Shown piece after piece: positions 1-10,523 of a DNA stretch of 64,000 bases. Position numbers and translations under genes: made by a program. The notes beneath the pieces were generated by a model. That model did not search any database, had not been told where the DNA came from, and saw nothing but the letters and a program-made list of their open reading frames with translations. Each line of letters begins with the position of its first letter. The stretch's first letter is position 1. The stretch spans positions 5,955,501-6,019,500 of the forward strand of contig NZ_CP110644.1 in the NCBI RefSeq assembly GCF_026153515.1, in the 5' to 3' direction. This DNA comes from Pseudomonas sp. KU26590. GTDB taxonomy: Bacteria > Pseudomonadota > Gammaproteobacteria > Pseudomonadales > Pseudomonadaceae.

Positions 1-599
1 GCCACGCCCTGCTCGATGCAGCCCGGGGCCTGATGGAGAGCGGGCGCGGTTTCGGCAGTCTGAGCCTGCGCGAAGTGGCGAAAACCGCCGGCATCGTGCC
101 CACCGGTTTTTATCGGCATTTCGATGACATGGACCACCTGGGCCTGGCGCTGGTCAGCGAGGTCGGCCAGACCTTCCGCGAAACCATCCGCCGCGTGCGC
201 CACAACCACAACATCGACAGCGGCATCATTGATGCCTCCATTCGCATCTTTCTGGATGTCGTGGCCGCCAACCGCTCGCAGTTTCTGTTCCTGGCGCGCG
301 AGCAATACGGCGGCTCGCTGAAAGTCCGTCAGGCGCTCGGTGCACTGCGCGAAGGCATCATCGCCGACCTCGCGACCGACCTGGCGTCAATGCCCAAATT
401 CCAGCACCTGAACACCGACGACCTTTCGGTCATGGCCGACCTGGTGGTGAAGAGCGTGTTCGCCATGCTGCCAGAACTGATCGACCCGCCGCCCCCGGCA
501 TTGGCCGCCCACTTGACTCCCCGCGCGAAAATCACCCAGCAGCTGCGCTTCATCTTCATCGGCGCCAAGCGCTGGCAGGGATTGGGCAGTACTGAGTGA
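1..599 (+). CDS. TetR-family regulator, DesT/FabR-like (5' truncated)
   Basis: The reading frame is already open at the window edge (first full codon at base 3), so the true start lies outside; 198 codons are visible. The N-terminal helix-turn-helix reads LSLREVAKTAGIVPTGFYRH followed by a F-D-x-M-D-H-L-G-L segment, the arrangement seen in FabR/DesT repressors of unsaturated fatty acid synthesis. The C-terminal half is a typical TetR ligand-binding bundle. In P. aeruginosa desT lies directly before ureE, as I recall, which matches this location. Family membership is clear; the DesT role (control of an acyl-CoA desaturase operon) is inferred from similarity and position. Confidence 0.85.
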   Translation, partial: HALLDAARGLMESGRGFGSLSLREVAKTAGIVPTGFYRHFDDMDHLGLALVSEVGQTFRETIRRVRHNHNIDSGIIDASIRIFLDVVAANRSQFLFLAREQYGGSLKVRQALGALREGIIADLATDLASMPKFQHLNTDDLSVMADLVVKSVFAMLPELIDPPPPALAAHLTPRAKITQQLRFIFIGAKRWQGLGSTE

Positions 600-619
600 T
601 TCAGCGCCTGCGAAGGCCA

Positions 620-755
620 TTCGCGGGCAAGCGCGCTCCTAAAGTGGGTTGCGGTATTAAGCATGGATCACGGTGAGGACGTTGAAGTCGTTGTCGCAGG
701 CGATGAAAACCTGAGTTTGGAACGCGATCCCTTGTAGGAGCGCGCTTGCCCGCGA
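620..755. repeat. Pair of type-1 REP units in inverted order
   Basis: A reverse-complement type-1 REP (TCGCGGGCAAGCGCGCTCCT, from 621) is followed about 95 bp later by a forward copy (GTAGGAGCGCGCTTGCCCGC, from 734). This is the opposite order to the usual REPIN in this window, where the forward copy comes first, so the conserved GTAGGAG ends face each other. Confidence 0.8.
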
Positions 756-818
756 AGACCTAGCGTCCACCGCAGAAGATTCCAGCGCCGTCCCGGTTAG
801 TGGCGTCACCACTCAAAC

Positions 819-833
819 GCACCATGCCGGTGC
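819..833. promoter_or_regulatory. NtrC-like binding dyad upstream of ureE
   Basis: GCACC-ATGCC-GGTGC is a perfect 5-bp-arm dyad with the NtrC core GCAC-N7-GTGC. It is centred about 100 bp upstream of the -24 element of the sigma-54-type promoter, a typical enhancer distance. The match is seen directly; NtrC binding is inferred. Confidence 0.6.
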
Positions 834-927
834 GCAAACTTTCGCAGCGCCCCACCACTGAGCGTCGCGCCTCTGGAATATCGGCCCTCTGCACCGTATT
901 CAGGCAAATTCTGCCCGGCCCGTCTGT

Positions 928-943
928 TGGCAAGCCACTTGCT
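928..943 (+). promoter_or_regulatory. Sigma-54 (-24/-12) promoter of ureEFG
   Basis: TGGCAAG-CCAC-TTGCT differs from the consensus TGGCACG-N4-TTGCW at one position and has the obligatory GG-N10-GC spacing. It ends 36 bp before the ureE ATG, giving a predicted leader of about 25 nt. Together with the upstream NtrC-like dyad it predicts induction under nitrogen limitation. Confidence 0.65.
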
Positions 944-979
944 CTAGCCCCTGCATCGCACATTGCTGGAAGCTGACTG

Positions 980-1480
980 ATGCTGGTGATTCATCAACGG
1001 ATCGAACCTCAGGCTGAATGGGCCGCAGAGCTGCATTTGATATTCGAGGCGCGGAGCAAAAGCCGGCTGCGCTGTTTCAGTGCCGAGGGTGAAGACGTCG
1101 GGCTGTTCCTCGAACGCGGTCAGCCGCCGCTGCGTGACGGCGACTTTCTCAAGGCCGAAGACGGCCGGATCGTGCGTGTTTGCGCGCGCCCCGAGCAACT
1201 GATGCACGTGACGTGCAGCAATGCCTTCGAGCTGACCCGCGCGGCGTATCACCTGGGCAATCGCCATGTGGCGCTGCAAGTGGGCGACGGTTGGCTCCGT
1301 CTGCTCGACGACTACGTGCTCAAGGCCATGCTCGATCAACTGGGCGCCACCACCGAATCCCTCGAAGCGCCCTTCCAGCCTGAGCACGGCGCCTATGGCG
1401 GCGGCCATCACCACTCGCGCGCCGGTGAGGAAGACTTCAACTACGCGCCGCGTATTCATCAATTCGGCGTGCGCACGTGA
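980..1480 (+). CDS. ureE: Urease accessory protein UreE
   Basis: UreE is a nickel metallochaperone that delivers Ni(II) to the UreD-F-G/apo-urease complex in the cytoplasm. The 166-residue product has the family's normal length, an N-terminal UreE fold beginning MLVIHQRI, the central metal-binding domain (RPEQLMHVTC region, then AAYHLGNRHV with the conserved interface histidines), and a short C-terminal His cluster (GGHHHSR). The gene overlaps ureF by four bases (GTGA), indicating translational coupling. The structural urease genes are not in this window. A sigma-54-type promoter and NtrC-like site lie upstream. Confidence 0.96.
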   Translation: MLVIHQRIEPQAEWAAELHLIFEARSKSRLRCFSAEGEDVGLFLERGQPPLRDGDFLKAEDGRIVRVCARPEQLMHVTCSNAFELTRAAYHLGNRHVALQVGDGWLRLLDDYVLKAMLDQLGATTESLEAPFQPEHGAYGGGHHHSRAGEEDFNYAPRIHQFGVRT

Positions 1481-2151
1481 ACGCCGCCTGGGCGCTGCTG
1501 CGTCTGGCAAGCCCCCAGCTGCCAATCGGCGGCTACAGCTATTCCCAGGGCCTGGAAATGGCGGTCGAGCAATCGACCGTTCACGATTCGGCCAGCGCCG
1601 CCCGCTGGATTGGCGACCAGTTGCTGCTCAACCTTGCGCGCTTCGAGGCGCCGCTGCTGCTGGCCCATTGCACGGCGGCTGCCGAAGAAGACTGGGAGAC
1701 GTTGCGTGAGCTGAGCGAAGCCCACCGCGCCAGCCGGGAAACCCGTGAGCTGCACCTCGAAAGCCGCCAGATGGGCTACTCCCTGCAGCAATTGCTCAAC
1801 GGCCTGCCGGAAATGGATCAACCCGCCCGGGATTTTCTGCATCGCATAGGCGAGCCGCATCTGGCGCTGGGCTGGGCACTGGCCGCGCGCGCCTGGCAGA
1901 TCAGTCCTCAGGACGCACTCGCCGCCTGGCTCTGGAGCTGGCTGGAAAATCAGTTGGCAGTGCTGATGAAGACCCTCCCGCTGGGGCAGCAAGCCGCCCA
2001 GCGCCTGACCAGCGAGCTATTGCCTCTGCTGCAAAAGGCTCAGCAACACGCCACCGCACTGAACCCTGAACACATCGGCAGCGCGCCATTCGGTCTGGCG
2101 CTGGCGAGCATGAACCATGAGCGGCAGTACAGCCGCCTGTTCCGATCATGA
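1477..2151 (+). CDS. ureF: Urease accessory protein UreF
   Basis: UreF is an all-helical accessory protein that acts with UreD and UreG during GTP-dependent nickel insertion into urease. The 224-residue product starts with GTG inside the ureE stop (GTGA overlap) and shows the family's N-terminal PQLPIGGYSYSQGLE segment and the C-terminal APFGLALASMNHERQYSRLF motif. Length is normal. A 58 bp gap follows before ureG. The start is chosen because the family N-terminus (AWALLRLASPQLPIGG) follows immediately. Confidence 0.96.
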   Translation: MNAAWALLRLASPQLPIGGYSYSQGLEMAVEQSTVHDSASAARWIGDQLLLNLARFEAPLLLAHCTAAAEEDWETLRELSEAHRASRETRELHLESRQMGYSLQQLLNGLPEMDQPARDFLHRIGEPHLALGWALAARAWQISPQDALAAWLWSWLENQLAVLMKTLPLGQQAAQRLTSELLPLLQKAQQHATALNPEHIGSAPFGLALASMNHERQYSRLFRS

Positions 2152-2209
2152 GGTCGCCGCCATCGCCGCAGCGCCTCGAACCGCACAACACGCTTAACGG
2201 AGAGAACGA

Positions 2210-2824
2210 ATGAACAGCCAACCTTTGCGCGTCGGCATCGGCGGTCCGGTCGGTTCCGGCAAGACCGCGCTGACGCTCGCGCTGTGCCTGGCCCTGCGCG
2301 ATCGCTACAACCTGGCGGTGGTCACCAACGACATCTACACCCGTGAAGACGCTGACTTTCTGGTGCGCAACGAAGCACTGGCGCCTGAGCGCATCATCGG
2401 CGTGGAAACCGGCGGCTGCCCGCACACGGCGATCCGCGAAGACGCTTCGATTAACCTGGAAGCCGTCGACCAGCTCAACAGGCGCTTCGAGGGGCTGGAC
2501 CTGATCATCGTCGAGTCGGGCGGCGACAACCTGTCCGCGACGTTCAGCCCGGAGCTGTCGGACCTCACCATTTACGTGATCGACGTGTCGGCGGGCGACA
2601 AGCTGCCGCGCAAGGGCGGCCCCGGCATCTGCAAATCCGATCTGCTGGTGATCAACAAGATCGACCTCGCGCCGCTGGTGGGTGCATCGCTGGAGATGAT
2701 GGACCGCGACACGAAGAAGATGCGCGGCGACAAGCCGTTCGTGTTCAGCAACCAGAAAACCGGTCACGGCCTGGAGCAGATCATCGCGTTCATCGAGCGC
2801 CAGGGCCTGCTGACTGCGGCCTGA
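2210..2824 (+). CDS. ureG: Urease accessory GTPase UreG
   Basis: UreG is a SIMIBI-class GTPase whose hydrolysis drives nickel loading of urease. The 204-residue product has the P-loop [11 protein letters not shown] near residue 10, the nickel-binding [13 protein letters not shown] motif (CPH), the invariant [15 protein letters not shown] segment, and the guanine-specificity NKIDLAP motif. A ribosome binding site (GGAGAG) precedes the ATG. It belongs to the ureEFG operon and is followed 49 bp later by the ureJ-type permease gene. Confidence 0.97.
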   Translation: MNSQPLRVGIGGPVGSGKTALTLALCLALRDRYNLAVVTNDIYTREDADFLVRNEALAPERIIGVETGGCPHTAIREDASINLEAVDQLNRRFEGLDLIIVESGGDNLSATFSPELSDLTIYVIDVSAGDKLPRKGGPGICKSDLLVINKIDLAPLVGASLEMMDRDTKKMRGDKPFVFSNQKTGHGLEQIIAFIERQGLLTAA

Positions 2825-2873
2825 TTTCGCACACCCAAGTGACTCACACCCAAGTGAAGGAAGGAATTCATTC

Positions 2874-3446
2874 ATGAACTGCAAAAAAGTATTTGGCGCG
2901 TTGGCGCTGCTGCTCGTTCCGGCGCTGGCCTTCGCGCACCCTGGCCACGATGAAAGCGGCCTGGTGGCCGGCATCAGCCATCCACTGGGCGGTATCGATC
3001 ACCTGCTGGCGATGATTGCCGTGGGGCTCTGGGCTGCACAGCAAAAAGGCGCGGCGCGCTGGGCGCTGCCGTGCACGTTCGTCGGCACCATGCTGATCGG
3101 CGGATTGCTCGGGTTTGAAGGGCTGGCATTGCCGGGTCTGGAGAGCGGCATTGCGGCGTCGGTGTTTGCACTGGGCCTGGCGGTGGCGCTGGCCGTACGT
3201 CCGCCACTGTTCGTGGCCGTGGCGGCGACGGCGCTGTTTGCGATGTTCCACGGCGTGGCCCATGGTCTGGAGCTGCCGGAGATGTCGAGCCCTTGGGGTT
3301 ATGCGCTGGGTTTCGTCGGCGCGACGGCTGCGCTGCACGCAGCGGGTTATGCCGTGGTGCGGTTTCTGCCAACAGCGGCAACGCCAGTGGTACGGATCGC
3401 CGGGGCTCTGTCGGCCGCGACGGGCGTCTGGTTGTTCGCGGGCTAG
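2874..3446 (+). CDS. ureJ: HupE/UreJ-family nickel permease
   Basis: This 190-residue protein is a HupE/UreJ-type secondary transporter thought to import nickel for urease. It begins with a cleavable-looking hydrophobic signal (ALALLLVPALAFA), followed by an HPGHDE metal-binding N-terminus and the family's HPLGGIDH (HX5DH) motif in the first membrane helix. A second histidine cluster (FHGVAHGLELP) sits in a later helix; about six membrane segments are apparent. The RBS AAGGAAGG is strong. It is the last gene of the urease accessory operon and is followed by a REPIN. Confidence 0.92.
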   Translation: MNCKKVFGALALLLVPALAFAHPGHDESGLVAGISHPLGGIDHLLAMIAVGLWAAQQKGAARWALPCTFVGTMLIGGLLGFEGLALPGLESGIAASVFALGLAVALAVRPPLFVAVAATALFAMFHGVAHGLELPEMSSPWGYALGFVGATAALHAAGYAVVRFLPTAATPVVRIAGALSAATGVWLFAG

Positions 3447-3458
3447 ATGAGACCCATT

Positions 3459-3544
3459 GTAGGAGCGCGCTTGCCCGCGATTGCGATCTGTCAGCGACAA
3501 ATAGGTTTCTGACACACCGATATCGCGGGCAAGCGCGCTCCTAC
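3459..3544. repeat. Type-1 REPIN
   Basis: A forward REP (GTAGGAGCGCGCTTGCCCGC) and its reverse complement are separated by about 40 bp, forming an 86 bp hairpin 13 bp after the ureJ stop. It may stabilise or end the ureEFGJ message. The pattern is a standard pseudomonad REP doublet; no REP-associated transposase lies in the window. Confidence 0.9.
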
Positions 3545-3672
3545 ACTGGACCGGTGTCGAACACGGATCATCGGCGTAGCCAAGCGCCCTGCTCCTGATA
3601 CCCGCAACTGACGCAAGATCCTTACCGCCTGCTACCATGTCGCGCAATCTGCCCCTGCCGTGACGCCATCCA

Positions 3673-4809
3673 ATGCCTGACGCTTCCTTCCCCACCGCCA
3701 AGTCTGAACTGTCCGCCGCATTCGCCGAGGTGCAACAACACTTCATGGGCGTGGTCGTGCCGTTGTGGCAGGGCCCGGGGTGGAATGCCGAGATGGCGCT
3801 GCCGTTCGAGGCAGTCGACGCCCAGCATCGGCCTCTGCCACCGCAGCGCTACCGGGCCATGGCCTGTGCGCGTCAGCTGTTTCTGTTTTCAAGCCTGATC
3901 GATCACCCCGACATGCCCGACGCCGCTGCCCGCGCGGCCGCGCTGTTTCGTTCGTTGCAGCAGCATTTTCACGATGCCGAGCACGGCGGCTGGTTCTACA
4001 GCATCGATCCACAGGGCGCGCCGCTGGACCGCCGCAAGGACCTTTACACCCACGCCTTCATCGTCTTTGCCTGCGCGCATTACTGGGGCCAAGTCCGTGA
4101 GCCGTTGGTGGAGTCGGTACTCAACGCCGCGCTGAACGTGGTCGCCGAGCGCTTTGCCGATGGCGACGGTTTGTACGAATCCGTGCTGGCCGAGGATTGG
4201 TCTTCGCTGAACGCCGGCCCGCTGCAAAACCCGCTGATGCACCTGGCCGAAGCGTTTCTCGGCACACTGGCCGTACGCGATGATGCTGACACGCAGGCGG
4301 CGCTGGATGCCTTGGTGGAAGCCATGCAGCGCCGCTTTGTCGATGTCGAGCACGGGGTGATGCTGGAGAAACCGCTGGACGCTGTGGATAACTGGTCCGA
4401 GCCGGGGCACCAGTTCGAATGGTTCTACTTGCTGGCGTCGTCCGCGCGTCTGCGGGGCACGCCGCTGTATCGGTCGCTGGAGACTGCGTTCGCCCACGCC
4501 GAGGCACAGGGCGTCGATCAAACGAACGGCGCCGTCGCGGCGATGCTGGAAGTGGACGGTTCGGTGAAAGACGGCACGCAGCGCATCTGGGCTCAGGCTG
4601 AGTACTTGCGCGCGTTGACGCTGCGGCCTGATAGCGAGCACTTGCTGGCGCGCCAATTGAAAGCGCTACAAGCGCAGTTCCTGCACCCCACCGGCTGGAA
4701 CGAGTGCCTCGACAGCCAGGGGCAGATCAGCCGCAGCGACATGCCTTCCACGACGCCCTATCACTTGGCGACCTGCTACATCGGGCTGGCCGAGTTTTTC
4801 AGCGGCTGA
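3673..4809 (+). CDS. AGE-family sugar epimerase/isomerase
   Basis: This 378-residue protein belongs to the N-acylglucosamine 2-epimerase / mannose isomerase / cellobiose 2-epimerase family of (alpha/alpha)6 barrels. Family signatures visible are WFYSIDPQGAPLDRRKDLY, THAFIVFACAHY, EPGHQFEWFYLLASSA (the conserved GHxxEW active-site segment) and WAQAEYLRALTLR. Length suits a mannose/fructose isomerase-type member rather than a sialic acid enzyme. The substrate cannot be read from the sequence. It stands alone between two repeat elements. Confidence 0.85.
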   Translation: MPDASFPTAKSELSAAFAEVQQHFMGVVVPLWQGPGWNAEMALPFEAVDAQHRPLPPQRYRAMACARQLFLFSSLIDHPDMPDAAARAAALFRSLQQHFHDAEHGGWFYSIDPQGAPLDRRKDLYTHAFIVFACAHYWGQVREPLVESVLNAALNVVAERFADGDGLYESVLAEDWSSLNAGPLQNPLMHLAEAFLGTLAVRDDADTQAALDALVEAMQRRFVDVEHGVMLEKPLDAVDNWSEPGHQFEWFYLLASSARLRGTPLYRSLETAFAHAEAQGVDQTNGAVAAMLEVDGSVKDGTQRIWAQAEYLRALTLRPDSEHLLARQLKALQAQFLHPTGWNECLDSQGQISRSDMPSTTPYHLATCYIGLAEFFSG

Positions 4810-4858
4810 GACACCGCAGATTTGGGACTTTACCCGTTATGACGCTGACCTCGGCCCT

Positions 4859-4940
4859 GTAGGAGCCGGCTTGCTGGCGAATGCGGTGGATCAGTGGCAT
4901 TTGTGCGTCTGACATTCCCGGTTCGCCAGCAAGCCGGCTC
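4859..4940. repeat. Type-2 REPIN, right arm truncated
   Basis: The left arm (GTAGGAGCCGGCTTGCTGGC) pairs with GCCAGCAAGCCGGCTC on the right, but the right arm stops at CTC and lacks the terminal CTAC found in the other copy at 57442. Thirteen bases later an unrelated palindromic repeat begins, so the two elements form a composite spacer. Confidence 0.85.
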
Positions 4941-4953
4941 AGGTTCGGCCTAA

Positions 4954-5065
4954 CGATCGTCCCCACGCTCTGCGTGGGGACGCAGCCCAGGACGCTCCGC
5001 GTCCCGGCAACCGGCGACGCGGAGCGTCGGTTAGCGCATTCCCACGCAGAGCGTGGGAACGATCG
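4954..5065. repeat. ~110 bp palindromic repeat, copy 1
   Basis: The ends form long inverted arms (CGATCGTCCCCACGCTCTGC on the left; CCACGCAGAGCGTGGG then AACGATCG on the right). Each arm is itself palindromic, and a nested GACGCTCCGCGTC-type dyad sits inside. It is unlike the REP families here. A second copy occurs at 13423-13530. It probably folds as a cloverleaf-like RNA or DNA structure. It lies downstream of the ydfG stop, where it could act as a terminator. Confidence 0.85.
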
Positions 5066-5088
5066 ATCACAGTCTTCTATAAAACTGC

Positions 5089-5886
<798 letters not shown>

Positions 5887-6073
5887 TTATCCAGCCAAGC
5901 GGAAATGTCACGCAAGCGGTGTTGCGTGTAGGAAGGTTCTGGAGAATGCCCGCGCAGACGGGGCCGGATCAAGCGCCATCACGAACATCGTCACGCACCC
6001 GCTTCGCTGTACAAAAAACAACCAGTCGCTCCAAGACCATATGCGCTCTGGCCTGCAGGCACTTTTACCCACC

Positions 6074-6558
6074 TTATCCACAGTCAGGCATACATTTTCT
6101 GGGGGCAACTCAAAAAGGCGAGAATCCCGGCATACGGGGCGTGTGGGTAACCTGAACGATGTTTTTACTTGACCGGCAATGTGCCATCTGCCGTCGAATT
6201 TCCCAGGACTTGGGTGCGCGGACAGGAATGCTTCTTCGAGACCAGAGAATGCGCTATCTGCGGCGGTCTTTCCAACGGTTGCACACAGACTTATCCACAG
6301 GCCGACACTGTATAAAGACTGTATAAAAAACCAGCCACAACAACGTTGACAAACCTTACCTAAATACCGCCCGAAACAACTGGTCAAATATTGATCAGAA
6401 CGCTGTAAGCCCCGTAAACAAAGGCCTTCAGCCAGCTGCTCCCAACTTATTCACAGTCACCTCCACAGTAAAACTGAACAAGTCAAAAGCGTGACAAAAC
6501 AGCGATTTGCAGCGGCTATATGTCGCGTCTTCGCAGATGCCCAAAATTGTTTTCCACA
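6074..6558 (+). promoter_or_regulatory. Row of four DnaA-box matches
   Basis: Four sites fit TTWTNCACA on the + strand: TTATCCACA at 6074 and 6291 (both perfect strong boxes), TTATTCACA at 6447 and TTTTCCACA at 6550. A fifth, TTATCCACC at 6590, has one mismatch and lies inside the liv terminator loop. All have the same orientation. A role in DnaA titration, origin-like function or transcription control is inferred. Confidence 0.6.
6307..6328 (+). repeat. 11-bp tandem repeat (ACTGTATAAAR x2)
   Basis: ACTGTATAAAG is followed directly by ACTGTATAAAA, beginning 7 bp after a perfect DnaA box. The unit is AT-rich and could aid duplex opening, or could be a doubled -10-like element. Only two copies exist. 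Confidence 0.6.
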
Positions 6559-6572
6559 ATTCGGATCCCTCA

Positions 6573-6610
6573 TAAAAAAGCCCCGAAAGTTATCCACCCG
6601 GGGCTTGTTT
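6573..6610 (-). terminator. Rho-independent terminator of the liv operon
   Basis: On the minus strand GCCCCG pairs with CGGGGC around a 13-nt loop and is followed by TTTTTTAT. It lies 20-50 bp after the livF stop and ends the livKHMGF transcript. Confidence 0.85.
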
Positions 6611-6629
6611 TAACAGCAGTAATCGGGCA

Positions 6630-7342
<713 letters not shown>

Positions 7343-7346
<4 letters not shown>

Positions 7347-8221
7347 ACCAACTCCTCTTCATCAGCGCCCAGGTACGCGGCGATCACTTTCGGATCATTG
7401 CGGATCTGCTCCGGTTTACCCTTGGCGATCACGTTGCCGTGGTCAAGCACGACGATGTCGTCGGAAATGCCCATGACCATGCCCATGTCGTGCTCGATCA
7501 GCACGATGGTCATGTCGTGATCGTCGCGCAGGTGGCGAATCATGCCGCTCAACGCCTCGGTTTCCTGAGGGTTCAGGCCGGCTGCCGGTTCGTCCAGGCA
7601 GATGACCTGCGGCCGCGTGCACATGGCGCGGGCGATCTCCAGACGGCGTTGCTGGCCGTAGGAAAGCTCGCCAGCCAGACGGTTGGCGCAGTCCACCAGA
7701 TCCACCACTTCGAGCCAGTAGAACGCAGTGTTCATGGCGTCGTCTTCGGCCTTGCGATAGGCCTTGGTGTTGAGGATGCCGGCGAGCATGTTGCGGTTAA
7801 CCCACATGTGCTGTGCGACCAGCAGGTTCTCGACGACAGACATTTCCTTGAACAGGCGAATGTTCTGGAAAGTTCGCGCGAGCCCCGCGCGGTTTACCAG
7901 GTGCGTGCCGCCGAACATCTTGTAGTACAGCCGGCTGCCGAAGCGCTTGGGCGAAGCGAAGTCGGCGGCGCGAAATTGCTCGCCGAGCAGCTGAATGACG
8001 TTGGTTTTCTTGCCCCGCGCATTGAGCTCGATACGCCCGCCAGTGGCTTTGTAGAAACCGGTCAGGCAGTTGAATACTGTGGTCTTGCCGGCGCCGTTCG
8101 GGCCGATCAGGGCGAAGATCGAGTTGCGCCGCACTTGCAGACTGACATCGCTGAGAGCCTTGATGCCGCCGAAATGCATCATCAGGTTGTCGACGGACAG
8201 AACGATTTCGTCGCTCATCAC
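7343..8221 (-). CDS. livG: Branched-chain amino acid ABC transporter ATPase LivG/BraF
   Basis: The second ATPase of the LIV transporter. The 292-residue product has Walker A GPNGAGKTTVFN, the LivG-specific LARTFQNIRLFKEMSVVENLLV segment, signature LSYGQQRRLEIARAM, Walker B VICLDEPAAGLNP and an extended C-terminus (AYLGADEEELV). It overlaps both neighbours by four bases (ATGA type), so the ATPases and permease are translationally coupled. Confidence 0.95.
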
Positions 8222-9513
8222 GCGCCCTCCACGTTGGCCAGCACGCCTTTGCGTGGCTGCACGCCGGTACGGCTGATACGAATCAGGCCACGGGGACGCC
8301 AGATCATCATCAGCACCATGAGGATGCCGAACAGCAAGACGCGGTATTCCGCGAAGCTGCGCAGCAGTTCCGGCGCGACGGTGAGCACAAAGGCGGCGAT
8401 AACCACGCCGACGGTCGAGCCCATGCCGCCCAGCACGACGATGGCGAGGATCAGCGCGGACTCGAAGAAGGTGAACGAGGTCGGGTTGACGAAGCCTTGA
8501 TAGCTGGCGAAGAACACGCCGGCCAGACCCGCCGTCGAGGCGCCGATGGTGAAGGCCGAAAGCTTGACCAGCACGTGGTTCAGGCCCATGGAGCGGCAGG
8601 CGATTTCGTCCTCACGCAATGCTTCCCATGCGCGCCCGACCGGCATGCGCGTCAGGCGGTGCTTGACGTACAGCACAGCCAGCACGACCAGGAACAGCAC
8701 GGTGTAGATGAAGATGAATTTCAGATCCGGGTTGTACTCGAAGCCGAAATATTCGTGGATCGGGATGCCGCCGTCTTTGGCGCGACGTCCGAATTCCAGG
8801 CCGAAGAAGGTCGGCGCCGGCACTGCCACGCCGTTCGGTCCGCCGGTGAACGACAGCCAGTTATTGAGCACCAGACGAATGATCTCGCCGAACCCCAGGG
8901 TCACGATCGCCAGGTAATCCCCGTGCATGCGCAACACCGGAAAGCCGAGGATGCAACCGGCAAGCGCCGCCGCAATGGCTGCCAGCGGCAACGCCGACCA
9001 AAACCCCAGGCCCAGATACTGATAACCCAGTGCCAGGCCGTACGCGCCAATCGCATAGAAGGCCACGTAACCCAGATCGAGCAGACCGGCGAGGCCGACC
9101 ACGATATTAAGGCCCAGGCCCAGCAGCACGTAGATCAGGCCAAGGATGACCACGGTCAGCACGTACTTGTCGGCGAAGATCGGGAAAATCACCGCGATCA
9201 GGATCATCAGCGGAATGATAAAGCGCAGACGCGTCTTGTATCCCGGAGGCAGCACGTGAACGCCAGAGCCCGAATTTTCAAAGCTTTGGGCGATGGCCAC
9301 GCCCTTCGGCGTCTGCAGGAACAGGCTCATGAAGAAGCGACCGACAACGACCACGCCCACCAGCACGGCGACGCGGCCGGGTTGCAGGTTGAAGCCGTAG
9401 CCGTCCAGCACGATGCCGACGATCGGGCCGAACACGATCAGCGCCAGCAGCCCGGCGATCACCGCGTCGATCAGGCTTTGTTTGATATCAATGGGTTTAG
9501 TAGGTGCAGACAT
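8218..9513 (-). CDS. livM: Branched-chain amino acid ABC permease LivM/BraE
   Basis: A 431-residue inner-membrane permease subunit of the LIV system. The start at MSAPTKPIDIKQSL is chosen because it follows the livH stop by two bases; the longer open frame upstream is livH read out of frame. The N-terminal ~110 residues carry the extra segment typical of gamma-proteobacterial LivM. The permease core (YVLLGLGLNIVVGLAGLLDL, then FGRRAKDGG and REDEIACRSMGLN, the EAA-like loop) follows, with about eight to ten membrane helices. Confidence 0.93.
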   Translation of the reverse strand: MSAPTKPIDIKQSLIDAVIAGLLALIVFGPIVGIVLDGYGFNLQPGRVAVLVGVVVVGRFFMSLFLQTPKGVAIAQSFENSGSGVHVLPPGYKTRLRFIIPLMILIAVIFPIFADKYVLTVVILGLIYVLLGLGLNIVVGLAGLLDLGYVAFYAIGAYGLALGYQYLGLGFWSALPLAAIAAALAGCILGFPVLRMHGDYLAIVTLGFGEIIRLVLNNWLSFTGGPNGVAVPAPTFFGLEFGRRAKDGGIPIHEYFGFEYNPDLKFIFIYTVLFLVVLAVLYVKHRLTRMPVGRAWEALREDEIACRSMGLNHVLVKLSAFTIGASTAGLAGVFFASYQGFVNPTSFTFFESALILAIVVLGGMGSTVGVVIAAFVLTVAPELLRSFAEYRVLLFGILMVLMMIWRPRGLIRISRTGVQPRKGVLANVEGA

Positions 9514-9515
9514 GG

Positions 9516-10433
<918 letters not shown>

Positions 10434-10523
10434 GCACGCTCACGAACTTGAAAGGCCAACCTGGCGCGCGGCGACCACTCCCTCGTGAGGAATAGAGCGG
10501 CACGCACAGTGGCAACAGAAGAA

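Larger units (their letters stand above)
600..979. other. Intergenic region upstream of ureE
   Basis: This 380 bp gap holds no convincing gene. It contains two REP units in back-to-back order, an NtrC-like dyad and a sigma-54 promoter match, each listed separately. A 24-codon frame starting at 663 ends at the TAG inside the second REP; no ribosome binding site or homology supports it. Confidence 0.7.

Noticed and set aside
663..737. 24-codon frame ending in a REP
   Set aside because: No RBS, too short to judge, and its stop is simply the TAG of the REP.
1901..2974. 357-codon open frame opposite ureF/ureG
   Set aside because: Antisense to the urease accessory operon; translation is low-complexity and unlike any family.
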